Positions 15,282 through 23,624 of a stretch of 64,000 nucleotides of DNA are shown one piece after another; the first letter of the stretch is position 1; each line of letters opens with the position of its first letter. Made by a program: the position numbers and the translations under genes. The notes under the pieces are model-generated. The model worked only from the letters and a program-made list of their open reading frames with translations. It ran no database searches and was not told the DNA's origin. The DNA is from Mycolicibacterium sp. P1-5 (lineage in GTDB: Bacteria; Actinomycetota; Actinomycetes; Mycobacteriales; Mycobacteriaceae), in assembly GCF_008329565.1 (NCBI RefSeq), contig NZ_NPKT01000018.1:62001-126000 (forward strand), in the 5' to 3' direction.

Positions 15282-16505
15282 TCAGCTTCCCGCGAGCAAT
15301 CGAATCGGGTCTGTGCGGATCGCCTCCGCGGCTTCTCGCAGCAAGTGAGGGTCGTGCACCGTGCGGTGATAGGACAGGGTGACCGCGCGTTCGCGGCCGA
15401 CGGTGGAACTGAAGGCCGAAATATCCGACGGATCCCATGGCTGCAACCCGGCGTGGAGCGATGGCGGGCGATCCGTCGACCACGGGAGCTTCTCGAACGG
15501 AACCAGCCGGCCGAGGTCCGAGAAACCCAGCTGGAACGTCGCGTTCGACGGCACAGAGTTCTGCCGGGTCCTACGCAGAAGCGCGCCGGCACTGAGGGCC
15601 GACGCGGAGGCCAGCGCAAGCAGCGGAAGGCCGGCTTCGAGGTCCGCTCTGACATCGGCGTCGATCGCGCGGGCATTCCGCCCGGGTGGCGCGTGGACGC
15701 GCAGCCCCGAGATGAAGTTCGCGTTGACCCGCTCATCCGGGCGTAGATAGCGGCGGTCGTCGACGATCAGCCGGGCGGTGTCCGACAACGGCACCCCGGC
15801 CTGGGTCAGTGCGGTGTGCACGATCACGAGCCACGTGACCGCCCGGCTGGTGCTCGGGGAATCAGCGGCCCGCCACGCGTCCACTTCCCGTTCGACGGTC
15901 TGGTCGACGTGCACCACTTCGACCGCCGGGGAGTGCGACGCCGGTGCGGTTGTCGTCGATGCGGACCTGGTGGTGGGACGCTGTCGAGCCTCGGTCACGG
16001 CACTGCGAATTCGCCGTGGGCTGGCCACAAATGTATGAAACAGGGCTCGCAGCAACGGGTTTGAGGTGTCCGGGTCGCTGAGCCAGCTCGAGCTGTTTCC
16101 TGCGATCACGTCGAAAATCGTTGCGATGCAATCAACGTAGAGGTGGGCGTCGCCGAGTCCGTGATCGACGTCGAAAGCCATGTGCCGGTCGGAGAGATAG
16201 ACCTCCACCGGACCACGCGGGCCGGTGCGCTGGTTGATGTAGTCCAGGACCCCGCGGGATCCGCGGTCGGCGACGTCGGCGGGCAGCTCGTGGATCGTCG
16301 GCGCCGATTCGGCGTCCCACGTCCACCTCAGCGTCCGTGGGTCGGGATGCACGCCCAGCCGCGTGTGCGGTCCTGTGCGGGTGATCGTGTCCAGCGCCTG
16401 CGCCACAAGCTCGAGTGGCGGAACGACGACGCCCTCGAGACAGCCCACATAACGGGTGCCCGCCATGAACCTGTCGAGGCCATGGGAGTTGCTGCGCCGA
16501 AGCAC
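15282..16505 (-). CDS. Putative acyltransferase, condensation-domain superfamily
   Basis: 407 residues with weak similarity to the condensation/PapA/WS acyltransferase fold. The catalytic motif HHxxxDG of that superfamily may be represented by VDHGLGDA: the second histidine and the aspartate are kept, while the first histidine and the glycine are replaced. A low-complexity Ser/Thr/Arg stretch lies in the middle (around RQRPTTRSASTTTAPA). The C-terminal half has a FQLGFSDLGR segment similar to the DFGWG-like motif. The GTG start at 16505 has GGAGGA six bases upstream and lies 13 bases after sufE. M. tuberculosis lacks a gene here between sufE and accA3, as I recall. Substrate unknown; lipid acylation is the simplest guess. 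Confidence 0.5.
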   Translation of the reverse strand: MLRRSNSHGLDRFMAGTRYVGCLEGVVVPPLELVAQALDTITRTGPHTRLGVHPDPRTLRWTWDAESAPTIHELPADVADRGSRGVLDYINQRTGPRGPVEVYLSDRHMAFDVDHGLGDAHLYVDCIATIFDVIAGNSSSWLSDPDTSNPLLRALFHTFVASPRRIRSAVTEARQRPTTRSASTTTAPASHSPAVEVVHVDQTVEREVDAWRAADSPSTSRAVTWLVIVHTALTQAGVPLSDTARLIVDDRRYLRPDERVNANFISGLRVHAPPGRNARAIDADVRADLEAGLPLLALASASALSAGALLRRTRQNSVPSNATFQLGFSDLGRLVPFEKLPWSTDRPPSLHAGLQPWDPSDISAFSSTVGRERAVTLSYHRTVHDPHLLREAAEAIRTDPIRLLAGS

Positions 16506-16518
16506 TGGCAGTCCTCCG

Positions 16519-16938
16519 CTACGTCGTGTCTCGCAGACGGCGTTTGATCCTGGTCAGCATCGCCGACATGCCGCGCAACCGAAGCGGACTGATCAGCGCT
16601 GCCAAACCCAGCTCAGAATAGAAGTCGTCGGGCACGGCCAGGATGTCAGCCTTCGGCTGGCCGTCGAGACCGGCCGCCAGGATCGAGGCGAAGCCCCGGG
16701 TGGTCGGCGCCTCGGCGGGGGCGCTGAAGAACAGCCGCACATGGTCGGTGTCGGAGGCGTCGACATGCAAGAAGAGCGGCGACTGACATTCCGGCACCGG
16801 TTCCATCGCCGCCTCCTCGAGGTCGGCGGGCAACTCCGGCAGATCGTCGGCGAACTCCAACAGCAGCCTGAGTTTGTCCTGGCCCTGCACGTCGCCGAAG
16901 TCGGACACGACCTCGGCGAGCGCACTGGGCAAGCTCAT
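16519..16938 (-). CDS. SufE-like sulfur acceptor protein
   Basis: 139 residues of the SufE family, which take persulfide sulfur from a donor. C51 in PVPECQSPLFLHVD is the conserved acceptor cysteine, and the TRGFASILAAGLDG segment is typical. The ATG at 16938 overlaps the sseA stop as ATGA, so the sulfurtransferase and the sulfur acceptor are translated together, matching Rv3283-Rv3284 in M. tuberculosis. Confidence 0.9.
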   Translation of the reverse strand: MSLPSALAEVVSDFGDVQGQDKLRLLLEFADDLPELPADLEEAAMEPVPECQSPLFLHVDASDTDHVRLFFSAPAEAPTTRGFASILAAGLDGQPKADILAVPDDFYSELGLAALISPLRLRGMSAMLTRIKRRLRDTT

Positions 16939-17843
16939 GACGACCCGGGCGCTGATCCCGGTACAGATCCGGGTTTGTCGCCGGCCACGATCGGCACCCG
17001 CACGGTGTTGCCCCACTCTGTCCACGAGCCGTCATAGTTCCGGACACCGGGGATGCCCAGCAGATAGGTCAGCACGAACCAGGTGTGGCTGGACCGCTCG
17101 CCGATGCGGCAGTAGGCGATGATGTCGTCACCGGGCTCGACGAAGGAGTAGACCTCCTCGAGTTCGGCGCGGTTGCGGAACCGGCCGCTGTCCTCGGCGG
17201 CCTTGGCCCACGGCACCGACAACGCGGTGGGGATGTGGCCGCCGCGCAGCGCGCCCTCTTCGGGATAGTCGGGCATGTGGGTGCGTTCGCCGGTGTACTC
17301 CTGGGGCGAGCGCACGTCGATCAGGGTCGAATGACCAAGCGAGCCAAGCACATCGTCCTTGTACGCGCGGATCGCGGCGTCGTTGCGCTCGACCACCGGG
17401 TAGCCGGAACCGGACCTGGTCGGTACATCGAGGGTGGTGTCGCGGCCATCGGAGATCCACAGGTCCCGTCCGCCGTTGAGCAGCCGGACGTCCTGATGTC
17501 CGAACAGGGTGAACACCCACAGTGCGTAGGCGGCCCACCAGTTGCTCTTGTCGCCGTAGATCACGACGGTGTCGTCGCGGGAGATGCCCTTGCGGTTCAT
17601 CAGCTCGGCGAACTGCGCACCACTGACGTAATCGCGCACCCGCTGATCGTTGAGGTCGGTGTGCCAGTCGATCTTGACCGCGCCGGGGATGTGGCCGATG
17701 TCGTAGAGCAACACGTCTTCGTCGGACTCCACGATGGCCAGCCCGGGCGAGCCGAGGTGCGCCGACAGCCAGTCGGCGGTGACCAAGCGCTCCGGGTGGG
17801 CGTAGTCCTTCAGGGTGGGGCTGGGATCTGCGGGAAGCGGCAC
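16935..17843 (-). CDS. sseA: Thiosulfate/3-mercaptopyruvate sulfurtransferase
   Basis: 302 residues made of two rhodanese domains. The first (about 20-140) is structural; the second has the active loop CRIGERS with C245, expected to carry persulfide. Other visible landmarks are HIPGAVKIDW, GGRDLW and HIPTALSVPWAKA. The start is GTG, with TAGGCT seven bases upstream (17851-17856), as expected for a leaderless transcript. It donates sulfur to the co-translated SufE-like protein and is conserved beside the acyl-CoA carboxylase genes in mycobacteria. Confidence 0.93.
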   Translation of the reverse strand: MPLPADPSPTLKDYAHPERLVTADWLSAHLGSPGLAIVESDEDVLLYDIGHIPGAVKIDWHTDLNDQRVRDYVSGAQFAELMNRKGISRDDTVVIYGDKSNWWAAYALWVFTLFGHQDVRLLNGGRDLWISDGRDTTLDVPTRSGSGYPVVERNDAAIRAYKDDVLGSLGHSTLIDVRSPQEYTGERTHMPDYPEEGALRGGHIPTALSVPWAKAAEDSGRFRNRAELEEVYSFVEPGDDIIAYCRIGERSSHTWFVLTYLLGIPGVRNYDGSWTEWGNTVRVPIVAGDKPGSVPGSAPGSS

Positions 17844-17850
17844 GATGACG

Positions 17851-17856
17851 AGCCTA
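17851..17856 (-). promoter_or_regulatory. -10 element for leaderless sseA transcript
   Basis: On the minus strand TAGGCT is followed by seven bases and then the GTG start of sseA. This spacing fits a transcript that starts at the initiation codon. Confidence 0.5.
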
Positions 17857-17863
17857 CCGCTGA

Positions 17864-18505
17864 TCAGCGGACCGGATTAGCCGCCCACAGATCACCGATC
17901 GACAGCCCGACCTCGCCAAGCAGTCGACGGGTCGACGACAGGCCCAAGCCCACCACGTTGGACGGATCGCCGTCGATGCCGTCGACGAACCAGCCGCCCA
18001 GCCCGTCGAGCGTGAACGCACCGGCGACCTGCAGTGGCTCACCGGTGGACACGTAGGCCGCCAGCTCAGCAGGGCTGGGGCTGGCGAACCGGACGCGGGT
18101 GACCTCCGCCTGCGTCGCAGTGTGTGCGGCCGCACCATGGCGCACCCGGATCGCGCAGTGGCCGGTGTAGAGCAGGCCAACTCGTCCGGCCATCGAATCC
18201 CATTGCAGCACAGCCTGTTCGGGAGTGCCCGGTTTGCCGCGGAGCTGCCCGTCGAGGTAGAGCATCGAATCACAACCGATCACAACGCAATCCGCGGCGA
18301 CGTCAGAAGCCAAGATCCTATGGACGGCATCGGCTTTCGCCTGCGCCAATGCGGTGACGACGTCGCCGGGCTCGGCGTCACTACCCAGGTTGGCGACGAT
18401 GGCGTCCTCGTCGACACCCGAGACGACCACCAGTGGATCGATGCCGGCGTTGCGCAGAACGCGCAGTCGACCCGTTGAGGCCGAGCCCAAGACAACGCGG
18501 CTCAT
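17864..18505 (-). CDS. Maf-like nucleoside triphosphate pyrophosphatase
   Basis: 213 residues of the Maf family, house-cleaning pyrophosphatases that remove non-canonical or excess nucleotides. The LGSASTGRLRVLRNAG start, the metal-binding aspartate in VVIGCDSML, RGKPGT and the C-terminal DPSNVVGLGLSSTRRLL motif are present. The usual S-x-S-x-R reads SASTGR. It lies between accE5 and sseA in the same direction, as Rv3282 does. The ATG at 18505 is 31 bases from accE5. Confidence 0.92.
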   Translation of the reverse strand: MSRVVLGSASTGRLRVLRNAGIDPLVVVSGVDEDAIVANLGSDAEPGDVVTALAQAKADAVHRILASDVAADCVVIGCDSMLYLDGQLRGKPGTPEQAVLQWDSMAGRVGLLYTGHCAIRVRHGAAAHTATQAEVTRVRFASPSPAELAAYVSTGEPLQVAGAFTLDGLGGWFVDGIDGDPSNVVGLGLSSTRRLLGEVGLSIGDLWAANPVR

Positions 18506-18536
18506 CAGTACTGATGTTCTTCGCGCAAGCGGCTCA

Positions 18537-18815
18537 TCAGCGCCGCATGTGGGTCCGCTCCAGCAGCGTCACGCGGTGCCAGCTGTGGATCGAGTAGCGC
18601 AGCTTGTCGACCGGGTGGCCCCACAGGTTGAGCTCCTGGGGGCCCGGCCCGGCATTGCCGCCGCTGGCCGCGGCCAGCACGGTGACCAGAGCGGCGATGT
18701 CCTCGTCGCTCGGGTTGCCCTTCTCGATGCGGATCTCGGGTTGCAACGGCTCCGGGTTGTCGAGCGTGATGTCCCGAGGGTCGCTGAGCTCGATGATGTC
18801 CTCGTGCTTGCTCAC
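18537..18815 (-). CDS. accE5: Acyl-CoA carboxylase epsilon subunit
   Basis: 92 residues. The C-terminal core (GNPSDEDIAALVTVLAAA, then ELNLWGHPVDKLRY and HSWHRVTLL) is the epsilon-subunit domain that links AccA3 to AccD5 and stimulates activity. It is about half the length of M. tuberculosis AccE5 (177 as I recall), lacking that protein's long N-terminal extension. It starts 16 bases after accD5, so the two are co-transcribed. Confidence 0.9.
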   Translation of the reverse strand: MSKHEDIIELSDPRDITLDNPEPLQPEIRIEKGNPSDEDIAALVTVLAAASGGNAGPGPQELNLWGHPVDKLRYSIHSWHRVTLLERTHMRR

Positions 18816-18831
18816 GGACGAAGCCCTTTCG

Positions 18832-20460
18832 TCATAGCGGAATGTTCCCGTGCTTCTTCGGCGGCACCTGAGCGATCTTGCGCTCGAGCAGCCGCAGCGC
18901 CGTCGAGATGTAGCCGCGGGTGTGCGAGGGCGGGATCACCGCGTCGACATAACCACGCTCGGCGGCGATGTACGGGTTCACCAGCGTGTCTTCATAGGTC
19001 TGCTGTAACTCGAGGCGCAGCGCATTGACATCTGCGCCGTCCTGCTCCGCCTGTTTGAGGTCCTTGCGGTAGACGAAGCCGACCGCACCCGAGGCGCCCA
19101 TGACCGCGATCTGCGCCGTGGGCCAGGCGATGTTGACATCGCAGCCCATGTCCTTGGAACCCATGACGCAGTAGGCGCCGCCATAGGCCTTGCGGGTGAT
19201 CACCGTGACCTTGGCGACGGTGGCCTCGCCGTAGGCGTAGAGCAGCTTGGCCCCGCGCCGGATGATGCCGTTGTACTCCTGCTCGGTGCCCGGCAGAAAG
19301 CCCGGCACGTCGACGAGCATCACGATCGGGATGTTGAAGCAGTCGCAGGTGCGCACGAACCGGGCGGCCTTCTCGGAGGCGTTGATGTCCAGGCAGCCGG
19401 CGAACTGGGTTGGCTGGTTGGCCACGATGCCGACCGGGCGGCCGTCGATCCGTCCGAAACCGATGATGATGTTTCCGGCGTAACCCGCCTGGACTTCCAA
19501 AAACTCGTCGTCGTCGAGGATGCGGGTGATGACCTCGTGCATGTCGTACGGCTGGTTCGGCGAATCGGGGATCAGCGTGTCCAGCTCGAGGTCCTCGTCG
19601 GTGAGGTTGTCCTCGATCGCGCCCGGGTGCGGCGGGGCCGGGTAGCGGGGCGGCTCGGCGTAGTTGTTGGGCGGCAGGTAGCTCAGCAGATCGCGCACGT
19701 AGTCGAGCGCATCCTGCTCGCCGGAGGCGACGTAGTGGACGGTGCCCGACTTGGCCATGTGGGTGTGGGCGCCGCCCAGATCCTCCATCGTGACGTCCTC
19801 GCCGGTGACGGTCTTGATGACGTCGGGGCCGGTGATGAACATCTGGCTGGTCTGGTCGACCATGATGACGAAGTCGGTTAGAGCGGGGGAGTAGACGTGA
19901 CCGCCGGCCGCGGCGCCCATGATCAACGAGATCTGCGGGACCACGCCGGAGGCCAGGATGTTGTTGCGGAAGATCCGGCTGTAGAGACCGAGCGAGACCA
20001 CACCCTCCTGGATGCGGGCGCCCGCGCCGTCATTGATGCCGATCAACGGTCGGCCGGTCTTGATGGCCAGTTCCTGGACCTTGACGATCTTCTCGCCGTA
20101 GACCTCGCCGAGACTGCCGCCGAACACCGTGGCGTCCTGGCTGAAGATGCAGACCTCGCGGCCGTCGATGGTGCCGTAGCCGGTCACCACACCGTCGCCG
20201 ACCGGCCGGTTCTCCTGCAGTCCGAAGTTGGTGCTGCGGTGCCGGGCCAGCGCATCGAGCTCGACGAACGAGCCGTCGTCGAGCAGCGCCAGGATTCGTT
20301 CGCGAGCGGTGAGCTTGCCCTTGGCGTGCACCTTTTCCACAGCGGTCTCACCGACCGGGTGCAGCGACTCCTCGGCGCGCTGACGCAGATCGGCCAGCTT
20401 GCCTGCGGTGGTGTGGATGTCGATCGTGTGGCCGGCAGCCGGTTCGGTAACGCTCGTCAT
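18832..20460 (-). CDS. accD5: Propionyl-CoA/acyl-CoA carboxylase beta subunit
   Basis: 542 residues of the carboxyltransferase family; it transfers CO2 from AccA3-biotin to propionyl-CoA, giving methylmalonyl-CoA for branched lipids. The N-terminal crotonase-like domain shows RERILALLDDGSFVELDALARHR and DATVFGGSLGEVYGEK, then GAGARIQEGV and the oxyanion GAAAGGHVYSPAL. The C-terminal domain shows FVRTCDCFNIPIVMLVDVPG and the second loop RKAYGGAYCVMGSKDMG. The ATG at 20460 is chosen to match the family; 76 codons further upstream are open but unlike it. A TACCAT (20469-20474, minus) lies eight bases before the start and may be the -10 element. Confidence 0.96.
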   Translation of the reverse strand: MTSVTEPAAGHTIDIHTTAGKLADLRQRAEESLHPVGETAVEKVHAKGKLTARERILALLDDGSFVELDALARHRSTNFGLQENRPVGDGVVTGYGTIDGREVCIFSQDATVFGGSLGEVYGEKIVKVQELAIKTGRPLIGINDGAGARIQEGVVSLGLYSRIFRNNILASGVVPQISLIMGAAAGGHVYSPALTDFVIMVDQTSQMFITGPDVIKTVTGEDVTMEDLGGAHTHMAKSGTVHYVASGEQDALDYVRDLLSYLPPNNYAEPPRYPAPPHPGAIEDNLTDEDLELDTLIPDSPNQPYDMHEVITRILDDDEFLEVQAGYAGNIIIGFGRIDGRPVGIVANQPTQFAGCLDINASEKAARFVRTCDCFNIPIVMLVDVPGFLPGTEQEYNGIIRRGAKLLYAYGEATVAKVTVITRKAYGGAYCVMGSKDMGCDVNIAWPTAQIAVMGASGAVGFVYRKDLKQAEQDGADVNALRLELQQTYEDTLVNPYIAAERGYVDAVIPPSHTRGYISTALRLLERKIAQVPPKKHGNIPL

Positions 20461-20981
20461 GGGTGACGATGGTATCGGCCGGGCTCGCCTCTTCATTGAG
20501 TGGCCGTCGGAGCGGTGATTCCGGCACCGCCCATCACTACCCGGGAATCGACTACTTCTACCCCGCCGTGAATTCTGGCTAAATCCCGATCTTGATGCTG
20601 AACTCCCAAAAATGGGAAACGTAGCGCTTAACCGGGCCTCGTCCGGCCAGGGTTGCGCGCGCCGTAAAACCAATAAATGGCAAATCAATCGATCAGGAAG
20701 TGCGAACCGAGTTAGCTGGGTGTATACCCAAGTGGCACACCAATTGACGCGGCCGCAGTTAATTGGGATGTCACCGGATTATGGTCTACGTCACACCTGT
20801 CGGTGAACCGCCGTGTAGCGGTTGCCACTTTTGACATTAGGTAGCTACAGTTCCTCCGAGCGAACAACTGCCGGAGACTGTCGCGCGAAATCGGAACCCG
20901 AAATCGCGCGCACAGGCGGCCGGCGGGCAAATCGATGCACCGCCGCCGCGGGGAGCGGAGTGCGGACCGAATCGAGGTTGC
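20461..20981. other. 521-base divergent intergenic region at left edge of glycan cluster
   Basis: No coding region was found. The segment is rich in A and T for this genome. It carries an inverted repeat TGGGT/ACCCA near 20717-20730, a hairpin with arms AACCGC/GCGGTT at 20806-20823 and a TTGACA at 20831-20836. It must hold promoters for accD5 (leftward) and for the methyltransferase (rightward). The composition and gene-order break suggest an insertion boundary; no transposase or tRNA lies here. Confidence 0.45.
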
Positions 20982-22202
20982 GTGCTTTGTCGTCTGTGTG
21001 GGTTCGACCGGCTCGTCAGCGTTCTCGACCTCGGTGCCGCACCGCCGTGTGAACGGTTCCTGCGCCTCGGTGACCTCGATGCGCCGGAGCCCACCTTCCC
21101 GCTGCACCTGCGGCTCTGCGAAGAGTGCCTGCTGTTGCAGATCCCGGCGCTGATCACGCCGGAGGAAACCTTCACCGAGTACGCGTACTTCGCGTCCTTT
21201 TCAGACAGCTGGGTTCAGCACGCCAAGACCTTCGTCGACGACGTCGCCGAGCGGCTAGACCTCGGGCCCGAGTCGTTCGTCGTCGAAGTGGCAAGCAATG
21301 ACGGTTACCTGCTGCAGCACGTGGTGGCCGCGGGAATTCCCTGCCTCGGCATCGAACCGTCACAGAATGTCGGAGCCGCGGCCCGAGGCCGCGGGGTGCC
21401 GACTCGGACCGACTTCCTCGACGAGGGGGTCGCGCGCGCGGTGCTCCGCGAGCACGGCGCCGCAGATCTTGTGGTCGCCAACAACGTGTACGCGCACGTG
21501 CCGGACATTGCGGGCTTCGGCCGGGCGCTGCGGATCCTTCTCGCCGACGACGGCTGGCTGAGCATCGAGGTCCACCATGCGCTGAACCTGGTGACGCTCG
21601 GCCAGTTCGACACCGTCTATCACGAGCATTTCCAGTACTACACCGTCCTCACCGCGACCAGAGCCCTGGCCGCCGCCGGTCTCAACGTCGTCGACGCCGA
21701 GCTGATCGGAACCCACGGCGGGTCGATTCGGCTGTGGGCGCGGCCCGATTCGCTTGGCGCTGAGCCGACTTCGAGGTTCTTCGACGTCCTCGGTATGGAG
21801 CAACGGGCCGGGCTGCACGACACTGCCGGGTATTTCGGTCTGCGTTCCCGTACCGAGACGGTGCGCCACGAGCTTTTGAGATTTCTCCTGGAGTGCAAGG
21901 CAGCGAACCGGCGCGTGGTCGGCTACGGCGCTCCCGGCAAGGGCAACACCCTGCTGAACTACTGCGGAATCCGTAGCGACCTCATGGAATACACGGTGGA
22001 CCGCAACCCGTACAAGCATGGCCGGTTCACGCCGGGCACCCGCATTCCGATCCGCGAGCCCGAGGTCATCGATGAGGACCGGCCGGACGTGGTGCTGGTG
22101 CTGCCGTGGAATCTGGAAGCGGAGCTGACCGCACAGCTTTCGTATGTCGCCGACTGGGGCGGCCAACTGGTCTACCCCTTACCGAATCTGCATGTGCGAT
22201 GA
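20982..22202 (+). CDS. SAM-dependent sugar C-methyltransferase
   Basis: 406 residues with the three-part layout of NDP-sugar C-methyltransferases (TylC3/NovU class): an N-terminal zinc-binding part (CRLCG near residue 3, then LCEECLLLQ), a SAM-binding domain with VVEVASNDGYLLQHV, and a C-terminal domain including VVGYGAPGKGNTLLN. The HEHFQYYT motif is the conserved catalytic His/Tyr region. It methylates a carbon of a keto-deoxy nucleotide sugar. The GTG start gives a protein that begins right at the first zinc cysteine. It is the first gene of the rightward cluster, and its stop overlaps the next start (ATGA). Confidence 0.87.
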   Translation: MLCRLCGFDRLVSVLDLGAAPPCERFLRLGDLDAPEPTFPLHLRLCEECLLLQIPALITPEETFTEYAYFASFSDSWVQHAKTFVDDVAERLDLGPESFVVEVASNDGYLLQHVVAAGIPCLGIEPSQNVGAAARGRGVPTRTDFLDEGVARAVLREHGAADLVVANNVYAHVPDIAGFGRALRILLADDGWLSIEVHHALNLVTLGQFDTVYHEHFQYYTVLTATRALAAAGLNVVDAELIGTHGGSIRLWARPDSLGAEPTSRFFDVLGMEQRAGLHDTAGYFGLRSRTETVRHELLRFLLECKAANRRVVGYGAPGKGNTLLNYCGIRSDLMEYTVDRNPYKHGRFTPGTRIPIREPEVIDEDRPDVVLVLPWNLEAELTAQLSYVADWGGQLVYPLPNLHVR

Positions 22203-22981
22203 AGGTGGTCCTGTTCTGCGGCGGATACGGCATGCGGATGCGTAACACGATGGGTGACGACATCCCCAAGCCGATGCAGATGGTCGGGCCCCGGCCGCTG
22301 CTGTGGCATGTGATGCGCTACTACGCCCACTTCGGGCACAAGGAGTTCATCCTGTGCCTGGGCTACGGCGCATCGCGCATCAAGGACTACTTCCTGGAGT
22401 ACCGGGAGACCGAGTCCAACGATTTCGTCATGCGCGACGGCGAGATCCAATTGCTGGACAAGGACATCAGCGATTGGACGATCACATTCGTCGACACCGG
22501 ACTGGAGTCGCCGATCGGCGAGCGTCTGCGGCGGGTGCGTCACCACCTCGACGGTGAGGAGTACTTCCTCGCCAACTACGCAGATGTGCTGACCGACGCG
22601 CGGCTCGACGACATCGTGGACGCCTTCCACGCCTCCGGTGCCGCGGTGTCGATGATGCTCGTACCGCCGCAGCAGTCGTTTCACTGCGTCGAGGTCAAAG
22701 ACTCCGGCGAGGTCAAGGAAATCGTGCCGGTCGCGAATTTCCCGATCTGGATCAACGGTGGCTTCTTCGTTCTCTCCCAGGAGGTTTTCGACTACCTGCC
22801 CGCTGGCGGGGATCTGGTCGCCGATGCGTGCGAGGCGTTGGCCGGGCAAGGCAAGCTGTTCGGCTATCGGCACGAGGGTTTCTGGAAGCCGGCGGACACC
22901 TTCAAGGAGCGCGCCGAACTCGACGAGGGCTATCGCCACGGGCACCGGCCCTGGGCATTGTGGGAGCCGGCCCATGCGTGA
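22199..22981 (+). CDS. Glucose-1-phosphate cytidylyltransferase-like nucleotidyltransferase
   Basis: 260 residues resembling RfbF/DdhA, which make CDP-glucose from CTP and glucose 1-phosphate. The N-terminal signature reads CGGYGMRMRN with the lysine of IPKPMQMVG, followed by WHVMRYYAHFGHKEFILCLGY and IKDYFLEY, all typical of this subfamily rather than of RmlA. YADVLTD carries the metal-binding aspartate, and INGGFFVL and the late FWKPADTFKER match. Start by ATGA overlap. The product would be the activated sugar for the methyltransferases. A CDP-glucose 4,6-dehydratase is not obvious in the cluster. Confidence 0.85.
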   Translation: MKVVLFCGGYGMRMRNTMGDDIPKPMQMVGPRPLLWHVMRYYAHFGHKEFILCLGYGASRIKDYFLEYRETESNDFVMRDGEIQLLDKDISDWTITFVDTGLESPIGERLRRVRHHLDGEEYFLANYADVLTDARLDDIVDAFHASGAAVSMMLVPPQQSFHCVEVKDSGEVKEIVPVANFPIWINGGFFVLSQEVFDYLPAGGDLVADACEALAGQGKLFGYRHEGFWKPADTFKERAELDEGYRHGHRPWALWEPAHA

Positions 22982-23624
22982 GCTGTTGGCCGGCGGGGTC
23001 GACGAAATCGCGGTGGTCGGCGCACACTGCGACGACATCGCCATCGGGATGGGTGGCACTCTCCTGTCGCTTTCGGCCGACACGCCGAGGCTCCAGGTGC
23101 ATGCGCTGGTGCTCTCGGGTGGTGGCAGCGAACGTGAGTCCGAAGAGCGGGCCGCTCTCGATGCGTTCTGCCCGGGTGCGGTGGTACGGCTGACCGTGTT
23201 GGACATTCCCGACGGCCGGACCCCCGCCTACTGGCAGCAGGTGAAGGCGGCGCTACACGGCCTTCGCCAAACCTGCGAGCCGTCAGTGGTTTTCGGCCCG
23301 CAACGCCGCGATGCTCATCAGGACCACCGGCTGCTGGCGGAATTGCTGCCAACCGAATTCCGCGACCACCTGATCCTCGGGTACGAAATCCTGAAGTGGG
23401 AAACCGACACACCCCGACCGAATCTGTTCCATCCGCTGCCGCACGGAGTCGCTGAGAAGAAAGCCCAACTTCTGGGTAAGCACTACCCGTCGCAGGCGAT
23501 GCACGACTGGTTCGACGAAGAAGCATTCCTCGGGTTGTCGCGGATACGCGGGGTGCAGTGCCGCAGCCGTCACGCGGAGGCGTTCACCGCAGAGAAGATC
23601 TCCCTCGGATTCGGAGGTCGTTGA
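22974..23624 (+). CDS. PIG-L family deacetylase
   Basis: 216 residues of the PIG-L/LmbE zinc deacetylase family, which remove N-acetyl groups from sugars. The first metal motif reads GAHCDDIAIGMGGTLL (usually HPDDE; the histidine and aspartates are kept), and the second is RDAHQDH. The tail IRGVQCRSRHAEAF is characteristic of PIG-L proteins found in sugar gene clusters. The ATG at 22974 overlaps the previous gene by eight bases. It probably deacetylates an acetamido sugar or an intermediate of this pathway; the substrate is not readable from sequence. Confidence 0.87.
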   Translation: MRELLAGGVDEIAVVGAHCDDIAIGMGGTLLSLSADTPRLQVHALVLSGGGSERESEERAALDAFCPGAVVRLTVLDIPDGRTPAYWQQVKAALHGLRQTCEPSVVFGPQRRDAHQDHRLLAELLPTEFRDHLILGYEILKWETDTPRPNLFHPLPHGVAEKKAQLLGKHYPSQAMHDWFDEEAFLGLSRIRGVQCRSRHAEAFTAEKISLGFGGR

